Assembly: GCF_030296575.1 (NCBI RefSeq)
Contig: NZ_AP027729.1
Span: 2,852,001-2,916,000, forward strand
From: Paraoerskovia sediminicola
Lineage (GTDB): Bacteria; Actinomycetota; Actinomycetes; Actinomycetales; Cellulomonadaceae
DNA length: 64,000 nt
Reading direction: 5' to 3'
Below are positions 62,532 through 64,000 of the stretch, one piece after another. The notes under the pieces were generated by a model. The model made no database searches and was not told where the DNA came from. It was given only the letters and a program-made list of their open reading frames with translations. Within the stretch, counting starts at the first letter, position 1, and each line of letters begins with the position of its first letter. The position numbers were made by a program, and so were the translations under genes.

Positions 62532-63637
62532 TGGCCGGCCGCGGATTCTCCCAGTGGGGCAACGACCTCTACACCGGTCGTCGCTCGTACGCGATCGTCG
62601 GCAACCGCAACCGCTTCTTCATGATCTCCGCGGTGCTGGTGCTGCTGTCGCTCGCCGTCGTGTTCTTCAAGGGCTTCGATCTCGGGATCGAGTTCCGCGG
62701 CGGGTCCCAGTTCATCGTCTCCGAGGTGCAGGACACCGACGAGCAGATCGCCGTGGATGCGGTCGCGTCCGTGTCCAGCGAGGAGACCCCGCGGGTGTCC
62801 GTGCTGGGGTCCGACTCGATGCGCGTCCAGACCGAGGAGCTCACCACCGCCGAGGTGTCCGAGGTCAGCCAGGCACTGGCCGACGGCTACGGGGTCGACA
62901 AGGCCGAGGTGACCTCCTCGTTCATCGGCCCCACGTGGGGCCAGGACGTCTCCGGTGCCGCGCTCCGGGCGCTGGTGATCTTCCTCGCGTTCGTGGGCGT
63001 CGTCATGGCGCTCTACTTCCGGAGCTGGCGGATGGCCGTCTCGGCGCTCGCCGCGATCTTCCACGACGTGATCATCACCGCCGGGATCTACGCGCTGATC
63101 GGGTGGGAGGTCACGCCGGCCACCGTCATCGGGTTCCTGACGATCCTCGGCTACTCGGTGTACGACACGGTGGTGGTCTTCGACAAGGTCCGCGAGAACA
63201 CCTACGGAGTCCTCGACCAGTCACGGTCGACGTACGCAGAGCGGGCGAACCTCGCGATCAACCAGACGCTCGTGCGCTCGATCAACACGTCGGTCGTCGC
63301 GCTGCTGCCGGTCGCCTCGATCCTCTTCATCGGCGCGTTCATCCTCGGCGCGGGCACCCTGCGCGACATCGCGCTCGCGCTCTTCGTCGGGATCATCGTC
63401 GGCACGTACTCCTCGGTCTTCGTGGCGACCCCGCTCGAGGTGGCCCTGCGTGGCCGCGAGGCGAAGATCGTCGCGCACACGACGAAGGTGCTCGCCGAGC
63501 GCGAGCGGGTCGCGGCCTCCGCCGAGGGCGACGAGGCGGACGAGGCCCTGGCCGCTGCCGGGATCGCGAGCCGCAAGCAGCTCATCCCTGGTCAGCGGCA
63601 GAGCAACAGCAGCCAGCCGCGGAAGCGTCGCCGGTGA
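62531..63637 (+). CDS. secF: Protein translocase subunit SecF
   Basis: Partner of SecD in the Sec machinery. The 368-residue protein shows FDLGIEFRGGSQFIV after the first helix, FIGPTWGQDVSG, FRSWRMAVSALAAIFHDVIITAGIYAL, TILGYSVYDTVVVFDKVREN and RSINTSVVALLPV. C-terminal basic tail. Its stop overlaps the apt start (GTGA). Confidence 0.95.
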   Translation: MAGRGFSQWGNDLYTGRRSYAIVGNRNRFFMISAVLVLLSLAVVFFKGFDLGIEFRGGSQFIVSEVQDTDEQIAVDAVASVSSEETPRVSVLGSDSMRVQTEELTTAEVSEVSQALADGYGVDKAEVTSSFIGPTWGQDVSGAALRALVIFLAFVGVVMALYFRSWRMAVSALAAIFHDVIITAGIYALIGWEVTPATVIGFLTILGYSVYDTVVVFDKVRENTYGVLDQSRSTYAERANLAINQTLVRSINTSVVALLPVASILFIGAFILGAGTLRDIALALFVGIIVGTYSSVFVATPLEVALRGREAKIVAHTTKVLAERERVAASAEGDEADEALAAAGIASRKQLIPGQRQSNSSQPRKRRR

Positions 63638-64000
63638 CGCTCGAGGCACGGGACGTGGCCCGGTCCGGGCTCTCGACCCGGCGCGCGTCCGAGGTCGCGG
63701 GGCTCGTCCGCGCGGTGCCCGACTTCCCCGAGGCGGGTGTGACGTTCCAGGACATCACGCCGCTCCTCGCGGACGGCGAGGCGCTGCACGACGTGGTCCG
63801 CTCCCTCGCTCGGTCCGTATCGGGTCCGCAGGTCGACCTCGTCGTCGGGATGGAGGCTCGCGGGTTCCTGCTCGGGGCCCCGCTGGCGATCGAGCTCGGC
63901 GTCGGGTTCGTCCCGCTGCGCAAGGAGGGCAAGCTCCCGCCGCCGGTCGAGGCCGTCACCTACGACCTCGAGTACGGGTCGGCGCGTCTCGAGGTGCGCA
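63634..64000 (+). CDS. apt: Adenine phosphoribosyltransferase, 3' end outside window
   Basis: Converts adenine and PRPP to AMP. The visible 122 residues begin with GTG and contain AVPDFPEAGVTFQDITPLLADGEALHDVV, VVGMEARGFLLGAPLAIELGVGFVPLRKEGKLP and SYDLEYGSARLEV-like ending (TYDLEYGSARLEVR). Order secD-secF-apt, usually followed by relA, is standard in actinobacteria. Cut by the window edge. Confidence 0.93.
   Translation, partial: MTLEARDVARSGLSTRRASEVAGLVRAVPDFPEAGVTFQDITPLLADGEALHDVVRSLARSVSGPQVDLVVGMEARGFLLGAPLAIELGVGFVPLRKEGKLPPPVEAVTYDLEYGSARLEVR

Overview
The window is GC-rich chromosomal DNA from an actinobacterium. The gene orders, short overlapping start/stop codons (ATGA, GTGA) and frequent GTG starts suggest a Micrococcales member near Cellulosimicrobium, Isoptericola or Cellulomonas; that placement is inference. 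Order from left to right: the 3' end of pyruvate phosphate dikinase, DNA polymerase IV, an aldo/keto reductase-hydrolase pair, a PrsW-type membrane protease with an exported partner, three tRNAs (Gly, Cys, Val-GAC) on the minus strand, pabB-pabC, and tRNA-Val(CAC).

tRNA-Val(CAC) is the integration site of an 8.7-kb mobile element at about 9444-18169, bounded by perfect 28-bp repeats of the tRNA 3' end. It carries a tyrosine integrase, an excisionase-like HTH protein, an HNH nuclease, a winged-helix replication-type protein, and a minus-strand cargo block. The cargo is a single-chain type IIG-like restriction-methylation enzyme, an AlbA_2 (Schlafen-like) protein and a membrane-anchored protein. 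This looks like a candidate defence cassette and is the best place to seek something undescribed.

Beyond the element lies a copper set (csoR, copZ, copA, cueP) divergent from a CmtR-like sensor and a CDF exporter. Then comes a long purine-degradation region (about 24.0-42.2 kb): peroxiredoxin, OHCU decarboxylase, HIU hydrolase, uricase, NCS2 permease, an SDR, an IclR regulator, malic enzyme, malate synthase, a DUF6986 aldolase-like protein, ureidoglycine aminohydrolase, hydroxypyruvate isomerase, tartronate semialdehyde reductase, glyoxylate carboligase, glycerate kinase and allantoinase. Together these take urate to allantoin and glyoxylate and on to glycerate or malate/pyruvate; no allantoate amidohydrolase is visible. 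Four promoters here, and perhaps the iclR promoter, carry paired TTCC-N7-GGAA-like boxes 21 bp apart, a likely operator for the IclR protein.

The last third is the conserved actinobacterial block thrS-HIT-pgsA-patA-pimA-(membrane protein)-pdxS-(Nudix, ClC)-pdxT-yebC-ruvCAB-yajC-secDF-apt: phosphatidylinositol mannoside synthesis, vitamin B6 synthesis, recombination and protein export. 

At least fourteen otherwise normal genes are interrupted by an apparent one-base loss, always in a run of C or G. This pattern points to sequencing or assembly error rather than gene decay, and the genes are annotated here as intact with a noted frame break.
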